Assembly: GCF_030247605.1 (NCBI RefSeq)
Contig: NZ_JAOTSB010000005.1
Location: 62,001 to 126,000 of the forward strand
Reading direction: 5' to 3'
Source of the DNA: Acidaminobacter sp.
GTDB lineage: Bacteria; Bacillota; Clostridia; Peptostreptococcales; Acidaminobacteraceae
Length of the DNA stretch: 64,000 bases
The notes beneath the pieces are model-generated. The model saw nothing but the letters and a program-made list of their open reading frames with translations. It was not told where the DNA came from and ran no database searches. Shown here piece after piece: positions 33,584 to 42,068 of this stretch. Every line of letters begins with the position of its first letter. The first letter of the stretch is position 1. Both the position numbers and the translations under genes were made by a program.

Positions 33584-34093
33584 CTATTCAGGCTTGTGCT
33601 CCTCTTCGACTTTAAATTCATGGAACAAATTCCCAAACGCTTCGCGCATATAGGAGTTCAACGTATTCTCATCAAAGGTCGAGCCACCGTGCACCTTGCC
33701 CACACGTCTGGTCTGCGCCTTTTTTTCACCGGCGACGACATAGCCCAGAATGGTCGATTCGACCATATCATCCACAGCATCATATTTACCTACCTTAACC
33801 TCAATAAATTTGTCCCGGCGCGTGAAGCGGATGAAATTTTCGCGAACGGAAAAGCGGATAATGGTGTCACCTTCAGGGCCTTCAAAGCCGACACTTCCGT
33901 CTGAGACCGCCAAAACATCTTCGAGGTCCTCAGCCAGTCTCCCAAAATAGTCGAAGATAAGCTGCTCCGCTTCATCAATCTGATGAACCCGAGTCATTTC
34001 ATGACGATATTTTTCAATATCCTCCGCAAATTGCTCTTTCAACTTTTTGGTCAACGCCTCTCGAAAATTGTAGTGAAAATGATGGACGCTCAT
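33584..34093 (-). CDS. Hypothetical protein, 169 aa
   Basis: No family recognised. The protein is cytoplasmic and charged. The first 55 residues are predicted helical (EALTKKLKEQFAEDIEKYRH; AEQLIFDYFGRLAEDLEDVL), followed by strands around GDTIIRFSVRENFIRFTRRD and FIEVKVGKYDAVDDM. The C-terminus contains RRVGKVHGGSTFDENTLNSY, then MREAFGNLFHEF. A good ribosome site (GAGGGGGGTC) precedes the ATG. It converges with dinB and shares its terminator. There is no SOS box in the 155 bases upstream. It could be a small regulatory or structural protein; nothing allows a better call. Confidence 0.65.
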   Translation of the reverse strand: MSVHHFHYNFREALTKKLKEQFAEDIEKYRHEMTRVHQIDEAEQLIFDYFGRLAEDLEDVLAVSDGSVGFEGPEGDTIIRFSVRENFIRFTRRDKFIEVKVGKYDAVDDMVESTILGYVVAGEKKAQTRRVGKVHGGSTFDENTLNSYMREAFGNLFHEFKVEEEHKPE

Positions 34094-34249
34094 GGGTCAG
34101 ACCCCCCTCTTACGGATTTGTTGTTCCTTATATACCCCGATATACCGAAAGACTCGCCAAAAGAGAGATATTTTTTTTAACATCACCCATTATGACCCAC
34201 CACACCCTCTGCGGAAGTCCGAAAAAGACTCCAAACAGTACCGTTTAGG

Positions 34250-34525
34250 TTAAATCTTGAACAGCATCCACTTGCAGGCCTCAATGTCGTACTTGAGTTC
34301 AAAGACGCGCTCGACCCCTTCAATTTCACTCTGACAGCGATACACGAACATAGGGTGTCCCGCCAGTTTCTCGCGCTCCACGCAGAGCACCTGATCCACC
34401 TTGACGGTCACGCGCCGTTCATTCTCCTCTTCCATACGGAACCTGACCGGTCGGATGGCCCCGCCATCCTCTTCAAAATAGGCAATCATTTCAACGGGCT
34501 TCGCTACGATTTTCACGAGATTCAC
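34250..34525 (-). CDS. SOS-controlled small protein (possibly DUF6504-like)
   Basis: 91 residues, probably beta-rich: KPVEMIAYFEEDGGAIRPVR, ERRVTVKVDQVLCVEREKLA, MFVYRCQSEIEGVERVFELK, then IEACKWMLFKI at the end. The opening (E-x-I-E-V/M-x-F then P-x-x-F-R and a basic strand) recalls the small DUF6504-type proteins encoded next to dinB/imuB in Actinobacteria; that similarity is from memory and needs a profile search. GAAGGTGAATCTC is the ribosome site. Its promoter has a perfect SOS box, like that of dinB 2 kb away, so it is likely part of the DNA-damage response. Confidence 0.75.
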   Translation of the reverse strand: MNLVKIVAKPVEMIAYFEEDGGAIRPVRFRMEEENERRVTVKVDQVLCVEREKLAGHPMFVYRCQSEIEGVERVFELKYDIEACKWMLFKI

Positions 34526-34553
34526 CTTCTTTCACAGGGCCTTTGATGCTTTC

Positions 34554-34582
34554 AGTATATCGAACATTTGTTCTATTGTCAA
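34554..34582 (-). promoter_or_regulatory. Promoter with SOS box for the 91-aa gene
   Basis: On the minus strand TTGACA (34582-34577), 17 bases, TATACT (34559-34554). The spacer contains GAACAAATGTTC (34573-34562), an exact GAAC-N4-GTTC LexA box. Position within the spacer is almost the same as at dinB. Confidence 0.88.
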
Positions 34583-34614
34583 ACCCTGTTTTTCTCGTGA
34601 TCCGACGCCTGCCT

Positions 34615-36456
34615 TCATCCCATCCGGATCAGATTTGCCTCCAGACGCGCCGGCAGATCATCCCGGCAGGTAAAGTAAAATACCTGGCGCCGTTTTGAAA
34701 TGGTTTCCAGCAGCGCGTCGAATCCGCTGCGGCGGACGCGGTCAAAATTGACCGCCACATCATCCAAAAATACAGGCCAGTTCCCCTCGGGATCGAGAGC
34801 GTCCGCCAAACCCAGCTTAAGCGCCAGATAGACCTGCTCCTGAGTGCCGCGGCTGAGTCGTCCATCCACAGGCTTAAGGCCCTCCGGCCCTTCCACCATA
34901 AACCTGCCGGGGGATTCCGCCCGTGCCAGAAGCGCGGTATAGCGTTCATTCGTAAGTTTTTTCAAATACACCGTGGACTCGGCGAGAAAATCATAGCGGC
35001 GGCGGGATCTGAAGGCTTGGTCTGCCGACGCCACAATCAGGCTTTCTAAAAGCAGGCGGTTCCACTCAGAGACACACTGGGACTGACGGCGTTCGAGGCC
35101 GAGAATCTCCCGCTCCACATCCTCAATTTCCGCGGCGATCTCCTGGCGTCTCGATTTTAGTTCAAGAGCCAGACGGCGATTCTCAAGGGCCGCCAGCTCA
35201 AGCCGGGCATTCATTGCGAAGCTCTGAGCCTCCTCGAGAGGCTGATTTGGCAGCCATGCGCTAAACCGTGCGTAGTCCAAATCTGCGTTCAAGCGGGTTC
35301 TCAGGATCGCCTCCTTCTCTCTGAGTTCAAGCAGCGCAAGGCTTTCTTCCACCGCGAGCGAACCCTGAAACGGCAATTCCTGGATAAAGCGCGCCTCGTC
35401 CCGCTCCATCTCACGGCGCTGACGCTCCAGAAGGGACACTTGCCGGTTGTCCTTCAACCCTCTCCAGATCAGGATAAACGCTGCTGCTATTCCCGCAAAA
35501 GCGAGGTAAGAGATACGCAGTACAGCACTCAATCCAAGCGTAGCGGTCAAAAGGATTGCCGCGGCACCCAAGAAACCCACAGCGGATTTTTTAGCCCTGT
35601 TTTCAGGTTCTACAACTGCCTCCAGACGCTGCCTGTTTTTTTCATAGACCTCAAAGGCTTCACGATCCGGCAAAATCAAGTCATCTTGCGCCTCGAGCTT
35701 TTGATCGTACCACTGAACCTCCCGAACCAGCGCCAATAAGTCCGGACGCTGATGAATCTGATCCGCGCGGCTTTGCCACAGGCGCGCTTCCGATTCCGCG
35801 GCCTCAAGTCGGAGCGCAATCTCCGCGATCTGCTGATCCAGTCCCGCTTCCGCCTCCATGGCCGTGACCGCAGCCAACCGCTGCTCCCGTTTGGTTCTCA
35901 GTGCCGACAGGATCGCTTTCAGTTCAAAGTTGCCCCGGCCGTTTTCGCGATAAATGGCAGACATTTCCCCGGACAGCTGATCCAGCACTTCAGAAGGCAG
36001 CGCCATGCCCGTCGATGCTAAATGCCCCACCAATCTGCTTTCGATCGTCTCCCAATCCTGAGTCCTCAGTTCACTCAGCTCATCCACGCCTATGGAAAAC
36101 AAGGACGCGAACACCTCAGGCTCCATGCCATCAAAGGCTGCGCCGTTGCCAATACTCACCGCTTCCGAATCCGCTTCGGAAATGCGCTGGCCATTCATGC
36201 GTTTGCCATAAGCCCGCAAAATCCGGACACTGCCGCTCTCTGTTGAGAAACGCGCCTCCACCCGGGCCTGCTCCGAATCCATATGCCGATCCTGGGCAGA
36301 TCTGAATCCTACCAGCGCAATCTCCGCCGCGCGCTTCAGACTGGATTTTCCGGCCTCATTTGGCCCTACGAGGAGATTCAGACCGGGCTTGAATTCGAAG
36401 GTCTTTGACTGATCATAGCCGCCTATGCCTTCCAGTTTCAGTTCTGTAAGATTCAT
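34615..36456 (-). CDS. AAA/SMC-like ATPase (YhaN/SbcC-like)
   Basis: 613 residues. The N-terminus has the RecF/SMC start LTELKLEGIGGYDQSKTFEF and Walker A GPNEAGKSS. A middle coiled-coil region (about 170-500) contains a hydrophobic hairpin (FLGAAAILLTATLGLSAVLR; YLAFAGIAAAFILIW), as in YhaN. The C-terminus has the signature-like SRGTQEQVYLALKLGLAD and Walker B region WPVFLDDVAVNFD. It is shorter than typical YhaN (about 900+), mainly in the coiled coil. Its ATG overlaps the stop of the metallophosphoesterase, so the two act as a pair, probably a nuclease-ATPase for DNA ends, possibly membrane-attached. Confidence 0.88.
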   Translation of the reverse strand: MNLTELKLEGIGGYDQSKTFEFKPGLNLLVGPNEAGKSSLKRAAEIALVGFRSAQDRHMDSEQARVEARFSTESGSVRILRAYGKRMNGQRISEADSEAVSIGNGAAFDGMEPEVFASLFSIGVDELSELRTQDWETIESRLVGHLASTGMALPSEVLDQLSGEMSAIYRENGRGNFELKAILSALRTKREQRLAAVTAMEAEAGLDQQIAEIALRLEAAESEARLWQSRADQIHQRPDLLALVREVQWYDQKLEAQDDLILPDREAFEVYEKNRQRLEAVVEPENRAKKSAVGFLGAAAILLTATLGLSAVLRISYLAFAGIAAAFILIWRGLKDNRQVSLLERQRREMERDEARFIQELPFQGSLAVEESLALLELREKEAILRTRLNADLDYARFSAWLPNQPLEEAQSFAMNARLELAALENRRLALELKSRRQEIAAEIEDVEREILGLERRQSQCVSEWNRLLLESLIVASADQAFRSRRRYDFLAESTVYLKKLTNERYTALLARAESPGRFMVEGPEGLKPVDGRLSRGTQEQVYLALKLGLADALDPEGNWPVFLDDVAVNFDRVRRSGFDALLETISKRRQVFYFTCRDDLPARLEANLIRMG

Positions 36457-37871
36457 GCCTGATCACCGCCCATCCGTCTTGACGGCTGCATCCAGCGCGG
36501 CCAGAGGTCATGAAGGGCCTCCTTAAGGAGCTGCGCCTCACTGTCCTCATCACTCAAACCCGTTCTGAAGCCATTGTCATCTTCGATTCCCGGGCGCTCC
36601 GCCTCAAAAGTCAAGGCACGCTGTGCATAAGCGGCCCACAGGTTCGCCATAAACTCCGGATCCTCCAGACACGTGTTGAGATGCGCCGCAAAGGTATCCC
36701 CCGTTCGCTGAAGCTCCAGGACCCGCTCAGGTACCATATCCGACCGTATTTCGACTTCCGCAGCGTTCACCGCATTTCCAATCCGGTCCCGCAGGGTCTC
36801 CGGGTCATGGCGAATAGCCGTCAGTATTGTATCGTTCACGCCGCTGATCGAAAGTCTCAGCATCAAACGGCTTCTCTGATTGGAAATTGACAGTTCATCT
36901 GCGCCGCTGCGACTGCGTACAAGACTTCCATTGTCAAACCGCTCCAAATAAGGTGTCAGTCCGGGGTTCGCGATTTGTGTCTCCGTTTTCGTCTGAACAA
37001 GTTCGACAAACTGCGTCAACGACAACTCTGGCGTCACAGCGATTTGAACAGTTTTCCACTCCAGTGTCGACAGTTCGAGAAACCGGCTTTTAACCGCGCC
37101 GTACCCGAGCGTGTGAAGCCAGGCGCCATGAACCCCTGCCTCTTTATGGCTCAGTCCCGTCAAACTTCCGGCATAAAATGCCGCAGCGCCTGACATCTCA
37201 ATTTTATAAGGCACATGAACGTGTCCCAGGCAGATCAGATCATACCTAAGCCGCGTCAGGTCCGCTTTTGTACACGGAAAATAGAGTTCCCCCGGCTCGA
37301 GCCCAGACGGCAGTTCAGCATCCTCTCCCTTACCGGCCCCGCCCCCAGTTAACGCAGACCCCTGAACAGAGCCATGAAGCAGGCCGATGGTCAGCACGCC
37401 GTCCGCCTTAACCGGATACGTCCTCACCCGGTTCTCCACCAGCCCTCTTTCTTCATGCCCTGACCCTACCAATTTGTAAGGCATGCCATTTCTAGCCTTA
37501 AGCATGACTTCCCGCACTTTGCCGTCAAACAGATGAACACCGTGGGCCTCCAGGAGCTGATCCAGCGACTGGGCCTCCAAATAGGATTTAGGGTCATGAT
37601 TTCCGGTCATCCAGGCCATTTCTACTTTAGCGCCTTCCAGATCAGAAAGAGCCTGCTCCAGCATACTTCTGGTTTTCAAGCTGATGCGCCGCTCGCCGTC
37701 CAGTAAATCCCCCGCCCATACAAAGAGGTCCACCTGTCGGTCAACCGCTGTCTCCACTGCCGCTCTGAGTGCCTCTTCCCGGCACTCATCCAGGAGGCGC
37801 TTGCGTTCAGGTCTGTTTAAATAATAGGCATCATCAAAGTGACAATCTCCTAAGTGCAATATTTGAACCAT
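36453..37871 (-). CDS. Metallophosphoesterase, SbcD/YhaO-like nuclease
   Basis: About 472 residues from ATG 37871, with GGGGAGC upstream; the protein then starts VQILHLGDCHFDDAYYL, the first Mre11/SbcD motif. Further metal motifs: LFVWAGDLLDGER, MAWMTGNHDPKSYL, TIGLLHGSVQGSA and LICLGHVHVPYKI. These are the D-x-H, GD, GNHD, H and GHxH motifs of calcineurin-like nucleases. The C-terminal 200 residues are less conserved and may bind the partner ATPase. It is the upstream gene of a coupled pair. Confidence 0.92.
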   Translation of the reverse strand: MVQILHLGDCHFDDAYYLNRPERKRLLDECREEALRAAVETAVDRQVDLFVWAGDLLDGERRISLKTRSMLEQALSDLEGAKVEMAWMTGNHDPKSYLEAQSLDQLLEAHGVHLFDGKVREVMLKARNGMPYKLVGSGHEERGLVENRVRTYPVKADGVLTIGLLHGSVQGSALTGGGAGKGEDAELPSGLEPGELYFPCTKADLTRLRYDLICLGHVHVPYKIEMSGAAAFYAGSLTGLSHKEAGVHGAWLHTLGYGAVKSRFLELSTLEWKTVQIAVTPELSLTQFVELVQTKTETQIANPGLTPYLERFDNGSLVRSRSGADELSISNQRSRLMLRLSISGVNDTILTAIRHDPETLRDRIGNAVNAAEVEIRSDMVPERVLELQRTGDTFAAHLNTCLEDPEFMANLWAAYAQRALTFEAERPGIEDDNGFRTGLSDEDSEAQLLKEALHDLWPRWMQPSRRMGGDQA

Positions 37872-37972
37872 TTCTGCTCCCCATTTCGTCGGCAAAGTAT
37901 TTATTTTCTTAACTTTCAGTTTAGCAAAATTTTTCCGTTTTTGCAGCAGCACACGTATGGCAAATTTCTGTT

Positions 37973-38073
37973 ATTACTCCGGTGTTTAAATGGTTGAATT
38001 CTTTCTCGTCAAAATGATGATTATGAAGTACTTCAACCAATTTCAAGTTTGACTGCTCAAACACTGGAGTAAT
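37973..38073. repeat. Nested inverted repeat, 101 bp
   Basis: ATTACTCCGGTGTTT (37973-37987) and AAACACTGGAGTAAT (38059-38073) pair over 15 positions with one mismatch. Inside, GGTTGAA (37992-37998) and TTCAACC (38032-38038) pair too. It lies between divergent genes. It may be a relic of a small mobile repeat or a structured transcript. No coding function is evident. Confidence 0.55.
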
Positions 38074-38108
38074 GAATCCATGGGAACCATTGAATTTACA
38101 ATACAACC

Positions 38109-38137
38109 TTATCAGCATCAATAATTTGTTATATAAT
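38109..38137 (+). promoter_or_regulatory. Putative promoter of the 628-aa membrane protein gene
   Basis: TTATCA (38109-38114), 17 bases, TATAAT (38132-38137). The -10 is perfect, the -35 is weak. The start codon is about 42 bases from the expected transcription start. Confidence 0.5.
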
Positions 38138-38185
38138 ATTCAAAAGGCCTGTCACTGAAAATGGATCGTTGAGGGGTGAAAGTAC

Positions 38186-40072
38186 ATGAGCGAAGCGTTC
38201 ATGGAACTATTTGACATAAAAGAAGTCTTTGAACAAAATTCAAGGCAGCGCATTCTGATGGGAACGCCTAAGAGATCTCCTGATGAGATCGTGGTCATCA
38301 ATCGCTTTTACCGGGATGAAACCTTTAATGAAAGCCTCTATTTACTCTTGAAGCGCTCGCTTAAAAATCTGGTACAAATTGAAAATACCGCGACTGAGCT
38401 GGTCGTGGTAACCGCTTATCCTGAGGGTGCGCCGCTCACTGCTTTGATTGAGTCACCGCGGCTTCTTCCAAGCGACCGGATGAAACTGGCCGAATTTTAT
38501 CTGGACCAGGCCGCTGCCTATGAAGGGCTGCCGCCCGCGATCCAGTCATTGCTCATTGACCTCAATCAGTTTGTCGTTCAGGATACCGGACTTGAGCCTA
38601 AAGAATTGATTGTCCTTGACCGTGGTTTCAAGCCGGAACTGGAACCATCGGCAGTCACCAAAAAACTATCTGGTGTTCTCAACCATATTTTGAAACCAAA
38701 TGAAGCGGCCTACGAGGAGTTTGAAACAGACGGGATACGAAACCTGATCGCCGGACTGGCGGTGGGTGCCATTTCTTCCATTTCAGCTGCAAGAGGCACT
38801 TTTGCAGGGCTCATGGCATCCAGCGAACGGGTTTCCGGGACTATTCACACGACCACGTCCGAGAAGGCCGGATCAAACGCCGGAGTATCAGTCCCTGGAG
38901 CAGCAGTCGCTGGGGCATCCGTCGCCGGGGCACGAGTTACCAGGGCATCAGAGAACAGCGTCAACACGCATCCAGAAAATAGCCGGTCTGAGACGGATGG
39001 CAACGCCACCAGCAGTATTGCCGCGGGCTCGGCGGTTTTAGGCGCTGCAGCTGCTGGTGCGGCTGCTTTTGGCGCATCTGCAGGAGGGGCAACTGCAGAA
39101 GGCACCGGGACAACCACCTTGAGATCAGCGGGACAAGGCCCGGGCACTTCAAGCGGGGACTCTCGTACCGGTGCTGTTGGTATAGAACTAGACAATCTCT
39201 TTATCTCAGAAGAGCCTGCCAAACGCACAAGCCCTCCCAGAAAAAAAACAGTCAAGAAAAGGCAGTTCAAGTGGATTGCCTGGCTGCTGCTCATAGCCGT
39301 CGCCTGTTTGGTTCTCTTTGGCATCTTCAACATCCTGACGGGTCTGTTTGTCAGAAAGGCTCCGGTCGCACGGTTTGAAACCCAGATTGACAACGGGACC
39401 TATCATTTTATCAATAAAAGCAGCGTTTCAGGCTCTGACAATAAGCTCACCCAGATTTCATGGCGTATCGAAAAGGACGGCACCGAGCTGCTCTCCTCTG
39501 ATGAATTTGATTTAACGGTATCCTTCAAGAATGCAGGCAAGTACAAAGTGACGCTTATGGTTAAAGACCGCTACCGTTGGAGCAGTGCCTATAGTCAAGT
39601 TATGGAGCACGAACTTGCTGAGGGTGCATCAATCCCATCAGGAGAAGGTGAGCCGGTGACGGTCAGCGAAGCAGACGACCCTCTGAGCGGCATACAAACC
39701 TCAAATGTCAGCGCTAATGTCAGCTATGACGAAAAAATCTCCAGAACCGGAACCGCCTCGCTCAAACTGGACATGACCAACACGGATCAAGCGCAGCTGT
39801 CCCTGGACGGATTGAATGTCAATCGTTCAACGGCGCTTTCCTTCTGGATGAAATCCAGCGAGACAGACCGCGTCATCCTCACAGTCTTTGGCTATAATGA
39901 CAACGGGTTAAAATTCACCAAAAAACTGACTTTAATGCCACAGTCGACTTCAAACTGGGAAATGGTTACAATTCAATCCAACTACGACGGGATCACCGCA
40001 ATGAAGCTTCAATTCAGCGCACCGGGAACCATTTTATGGCTGGATAATTTTGAACTCGCAGCATTTAAGTAG
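38186..40072 (+). CDS. Membrane protein: kinase-like N-terminus, low-complexity linker, PKD-like and jelly-roll-like outer domains
   Basis: 628 residues. About 1-180 resemble a degenerate Ser/Thr kinase fold: VVINRFYRDETF, ELVVVTAYPEGAPLTALIES (hinge-like) and LIDLNQFVVQDTGLEPKELI in the place of the catalytic loop, without an HRD or DFG motif, so probably a pseudokinase. About 200-335 are Ala/Gly/Ser/Thr-rich with AVAGASVAGARV-type repeats. One membrane helix is at about 362-384, after a basic KKTVKKRQFK stop. Outside are a PKD-like domain (about 392-475; VARFETQ, NAGKYKVTLMVKDRY) and a C-terminal jelly-roll resembling carbohydrate-binding modules (about 500-628). GAGGGGTG precedes the ATG. 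It stands alone. Function unknown, perhaps wall sensing. Confidence 0.8.
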   Translation: MSEAFMELFDIKEVFEQNSRQRILMGTPKRSPDEIVVINRFYRDETFNESLYLLLKRSLKNLVQIENTATELVVVTAYPEGAPLTALIESPRLLPSDRMKLAEFYLDQAAAYEGLPPAIQSLLIDLNQFVVQDTGLEPKELIVLDRGFKPELEPSAVTKKLSGVLNHILKPNEAAYEEFETDGIRNLIAGLAVGAISSISAARGTFAGLMASSERVSGTIHTTTSEKAGSNAGVSVPGAAVAGASVAGARVTRASENSVNTHPENSRSETDGNATSSIAAGSAVLGAAAAGAAAFGASAGGATAEGTGTTTLRSAGQGPGTSSGDSRTGAVGIELDNLFISEEPAKRTSPPRKKTVKKRQFKWIAWLLLIAVACLVLFGIFNILTGLFVRKAPVARFETQIDNGTYHFINKSSVSGSDNKLTQISWRIEKDGTELLSSDEFDLTVSFKNAGKYKVTLMVKDRYRWSSAYSQVMEHELAEGASIPSGEGEPVTVSEADDPLSGIQTSNVSANVSYDEKISRTGTASLKLDMTNTDQAQLSLDGLNVNRSTALSFWMKSSETDRVILTVFGYNDNGLKFTKKLTLMPQSTSNWEMVTIQSNYDGITAMKLQFSAPGTILWLDNFELAAFK

Positions 40073-40080
40073 CTAATATA

Positions 40081-40130
40081 ACCGGACAAGCGTCAAGTGA
40101 AAATGCTTGACACTGGTCCGGTTTTGTTTT
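40081..40130 (+). terminator. Terminator after the 628-aa protein gene
   Basis: ACCGGACAAGCGTCAAG and CTTGACACTGGTCCGGT form an imperfect 17-base stem with an eight-base loop, followed by TTTGTTTT. Confidence 0.9.
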
Positions 40131-40187
40131 ATTCTGAAGTCGAAGTTCTAAATAAACTGCGCCTCCGGGCGGAAGGAGTGTTGTTTT

Positions 40188-40226
40188 ATGACGCAGAGTG
40201 TGACTTTTGAGGATATTGTGATCTGA
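40188..40226 (+). CDS. Possible 12-codon leader peptide upstream of rsgA
   Basis: ATG to TGA encoding MTQSVTFEDIVI, preceded by GGAAGGAG nine bases upstream, as good a ribosome site as those of the real genes. It lies in the 330-base region between the previous terminator and rsgA and is followed by a set of possible RNA hairpins and a terminator just before rsgA. Leader peptides of this kind commonly govern attenuation. No peptide-level evidence is possible here. Confidence 0.45.
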   Translation: MTQSVTFEDIVI

Positions 40227-40236
40227 CAATAATGCG

Positions 40237-40257
40237 CAGAGCGGGACAGCTGCTCTG
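40237..40257 (+). promoter_or_regulatory. Hairpin that may govern the rsgA attenuator
   Basis: CAGAGC (40237-40242) and GCTCTG (40252-40257) form a stem just after the leader stop. The overlapping GAGCGGG (40239-40245) can alternatively pair with CCCGTTC (40374-40380), the 3' arm of the terminator. The two states exclude each other. Inferred by eye, no folding energy computed. Confidence 0.35.
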
Positions 40258-40360
40258 GTCCACCAACCTTTCGTCTAAGTTTTTTTCTTCAGGCAGCGCA
40301 AAACAAGATGAGGCTACCCTCTTTTTGTCGTGTCTGTCAGAAGAATGACTTGTCCTATGC

Positions 40361-40393
40361 TGAACGGGGTTAGCCCGTTCATTTTTATTTTTT
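40361..40393 (+). terminator. Attenuator-type terminator before rsgA
   Basis: TGAACGGG and CCCGTTCA form an eight-pair stem with a five-base loop, followed by TTTTTATTTTTT. It ends about 20 bases before the rsgA start and about 135 bases after the leader peptide. There is no gene between it and the previous terminator other than the leader peptide, so it must regulate rsgA. Confidence 0.85.
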
Positions 40394-40412
40394 GGATATT
40401 GGAGGTTTTATA

Positions 40413-41492
40413 TTGAATCAATCATCAATGACGTTCTTCATGGATGAACGTCTTAAAAGTCAATGGATCCGAACCTTTGGAGATGCCTTGGAACCTGCAA
40501 GAGTCACAGCATCCTATGGTCATGCCTGGCGTGTTGTCAGTGCCAAAGGAGAACTGCAGGCAGATTTGACCGGAAGATTTCGTCACAACGCACTTTCCCC
40601 TTCTGATTACCCTGTGACCGGGGATTACGTCGGCCTAAAATTTTCTGAAGATCAGACCCTCGCCTTAATCGACGGTTTAATTGAACGCCGCAGCGCACTG
40701 GTGCGAAAAGCCGCGGGGACAGCATTTGTGGAGCAGGTTGTCGCAGCCAATTTTGATTATGTCCTGATCGCCCTGCCTGTTACCCCTGAAATGAGGCTTA
40801 ATACTATTGAACGGTATTTAAGCGCCGCATGGGACAGCGGCGGTGTGCCGGTGATTTTGCTGACCAAGCGGGATTTATGTCCGCAGTGGGAAACTGTCGT
40901 TAAAGATCTTCAAACCAGACTTCACGGCGTCAGCGTCATAGCCATCAGCGCCCTGATGAACGAGGGTCTTGACGGGCTTTCCCCATGGCTCCACCCTGGT
41001 GCGACGCTTGCGCTTGTAGGGGCTTCAGGTGTGGGTAAGTCATCTCTGGTAAATGCACTAACCCATCAAACCACCATGAAAGTTAAAGAAGTTCGTGATG
41101 GTGACGGTAAAGGCCGCCATACCACAACCCACCGGGAGCTCATTCAGCTGCCGGGCGGGGCCTATCTGCTGGATACGCCTGGAATGAGAGAATTTGGACT
41201 TTGGCGGACTGACGGTGGAGTCGAGAATACCTTTGAAGAAATTGAGTCACTAGCGGCAAACTGCCGTTTCAAGGACTGTCGTCATATCGACGAGCCAGGC
41301 TGCGCCGTTCTCGAAGCGATTGAGCTTCAGACGCTGGAGCAAAGAGAACTGGACCACTATCACAAGCTTCAGCGCGAAGCTAAATATATCGAAAGCAAAA
41401 CAGATCCTGAGCTTAGAAACGAGATGCGAAACAAGTGGAAGATCATCCACAAACAGCTGCGCCAGGATCCTTACCTGAGGCGTAAGAAATAA
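40413..41492 (+). CDS. rsgA: Ribosome small-subunit-dependent GTPase A
   Basis: About 359 residues from the TTG at 40413, which has GGAGG seven bases upstream; an in-frame TTG at 40392 would include the ribosome site. The N-terminal OB-fold region contains SAKGELQADLTGRFRHNALS and DYPVTGDYVGLK. The GTPase is circularly permuted: G4 LLTKRDLC comes before G1 GASGVGKSSLVNALT and G3 LLDTPGMREFGLW. The C-terminal zinc finger is NCRFKDCRHIDEPGCAV. It helps mature the 30S subunit. The leader region suggests it is controlled by attenuation, unlike the usual housekeeping rsgA next to rpe/thiN, so this may be a second copy. Confidence 0.94.
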   Translation: MNQSSMTFFMDERLKSQWIRTFGDALEPARVTASYGHAWRVVSAKGELQADLTGRFRHNALSPSDYPVTGDYVGLKFSEDQTLALIDGLIERRSALVRKAAGTAFVEQVVAANFDYVLIALPVTPEMRLNTIERYLSAAWDSGGVPVILLTKRDLCPQWETVVKDLQTRLHGVSVIAISALMNEGLDGLSPWLHPGATLALVGASGVGKSSLVNALTHQTTMKVKEVRDGDGKGRHTTTHRELIQLPGGAYLLDTPGMREFGLWRTDGGVENTFEEIESLAANCRFKDCRHIDEPGCAVLEAIELQTLEQRELDHYHKLQREAKYIESKTDPELRNEMRNKWKIIHKQLRQDPYLRRKK

Positions 41493-41504
41493 ACAAAAAA
41501 AAGC

Positions 41505-41542
41505 TAAAGGCACGTTCCTGTTACTTACGGAGCGTGCCTTTA
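41505..41542 (+). terminator. Probable terminator of rsgA
   Basis: TAAAGGCACGTTCC and GGAGCGTGCCTTTA pair over 14 positions (one G-U) with a ten-base loop. The following T-tract is poor (ACTGTACATTT). Confidence 0.7.
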
Positions 41543-41850
41543 ACTGTACATTTCAATTTCCAAAACACGATGTTCCTTTACAATTAAATTTTTTCCACTC
41601 GAGTGTTGATGCTTATGCTCACCGACTTACCTAGTGGGTTGATGTAGCGCCAACCACTGCAAACTGCATTAACTTCGCTTAAATTTTACTTAAATTCTTA
41701 AAGCGTATTGCTGTCAACATCATGGTAATTCAAAAACCTTTGTTGCGTATTGCTATTCAATTGTTAACTGCTTTATTGCTTTTGAAACAAACTTTGATAT
41801 TCCGGTATTGCCAATACAAAATCAACGTAATGGTACTGGTAGTGCCGGTA

Positions 41851-41924
41851 TTGATGTGTTTCTTGTTGATGTGTTAATTATTGATGTGTTGCTGGTAATT
41901 CAAATTAATGTGTTGCTGGTCATT
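41851..41924. repeat. Degenerate TTGATGTGTT repeats
   Basis: TTGATGTGTT occurs at 41851, 41865 and 41881, and TTAATGTGTT at about 41906; GTGTTGCTGGT is repeated twice. The stretch is low-complexity and precedes the minisatellite. I see no gene with a ribosome site between 41543 and 42934, a 1.4-kb gap apart from these repeats. Confidence 0.6.
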
Positions 41925-42068
41925 CTTTTTGCTGTACAGCGGTATTACGTGTTAAAAACGTTAATTCAGGTACCTTTATTGATTAAAAATGGTGTAGATT
42001 TAAAACTTTGATCCATGATGATGTTGACGGTGTTGAGGTATTGCAGATATAAAAGTGTTGCTGATGTT

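Noticed and set aside
37921..38121. A 66-codon minus-strand frame between the nuclease and the pseudokinase-like gene
   Set aside because: It lies over the nested inverted repeat, has no ribosome site and no recognisable motif.
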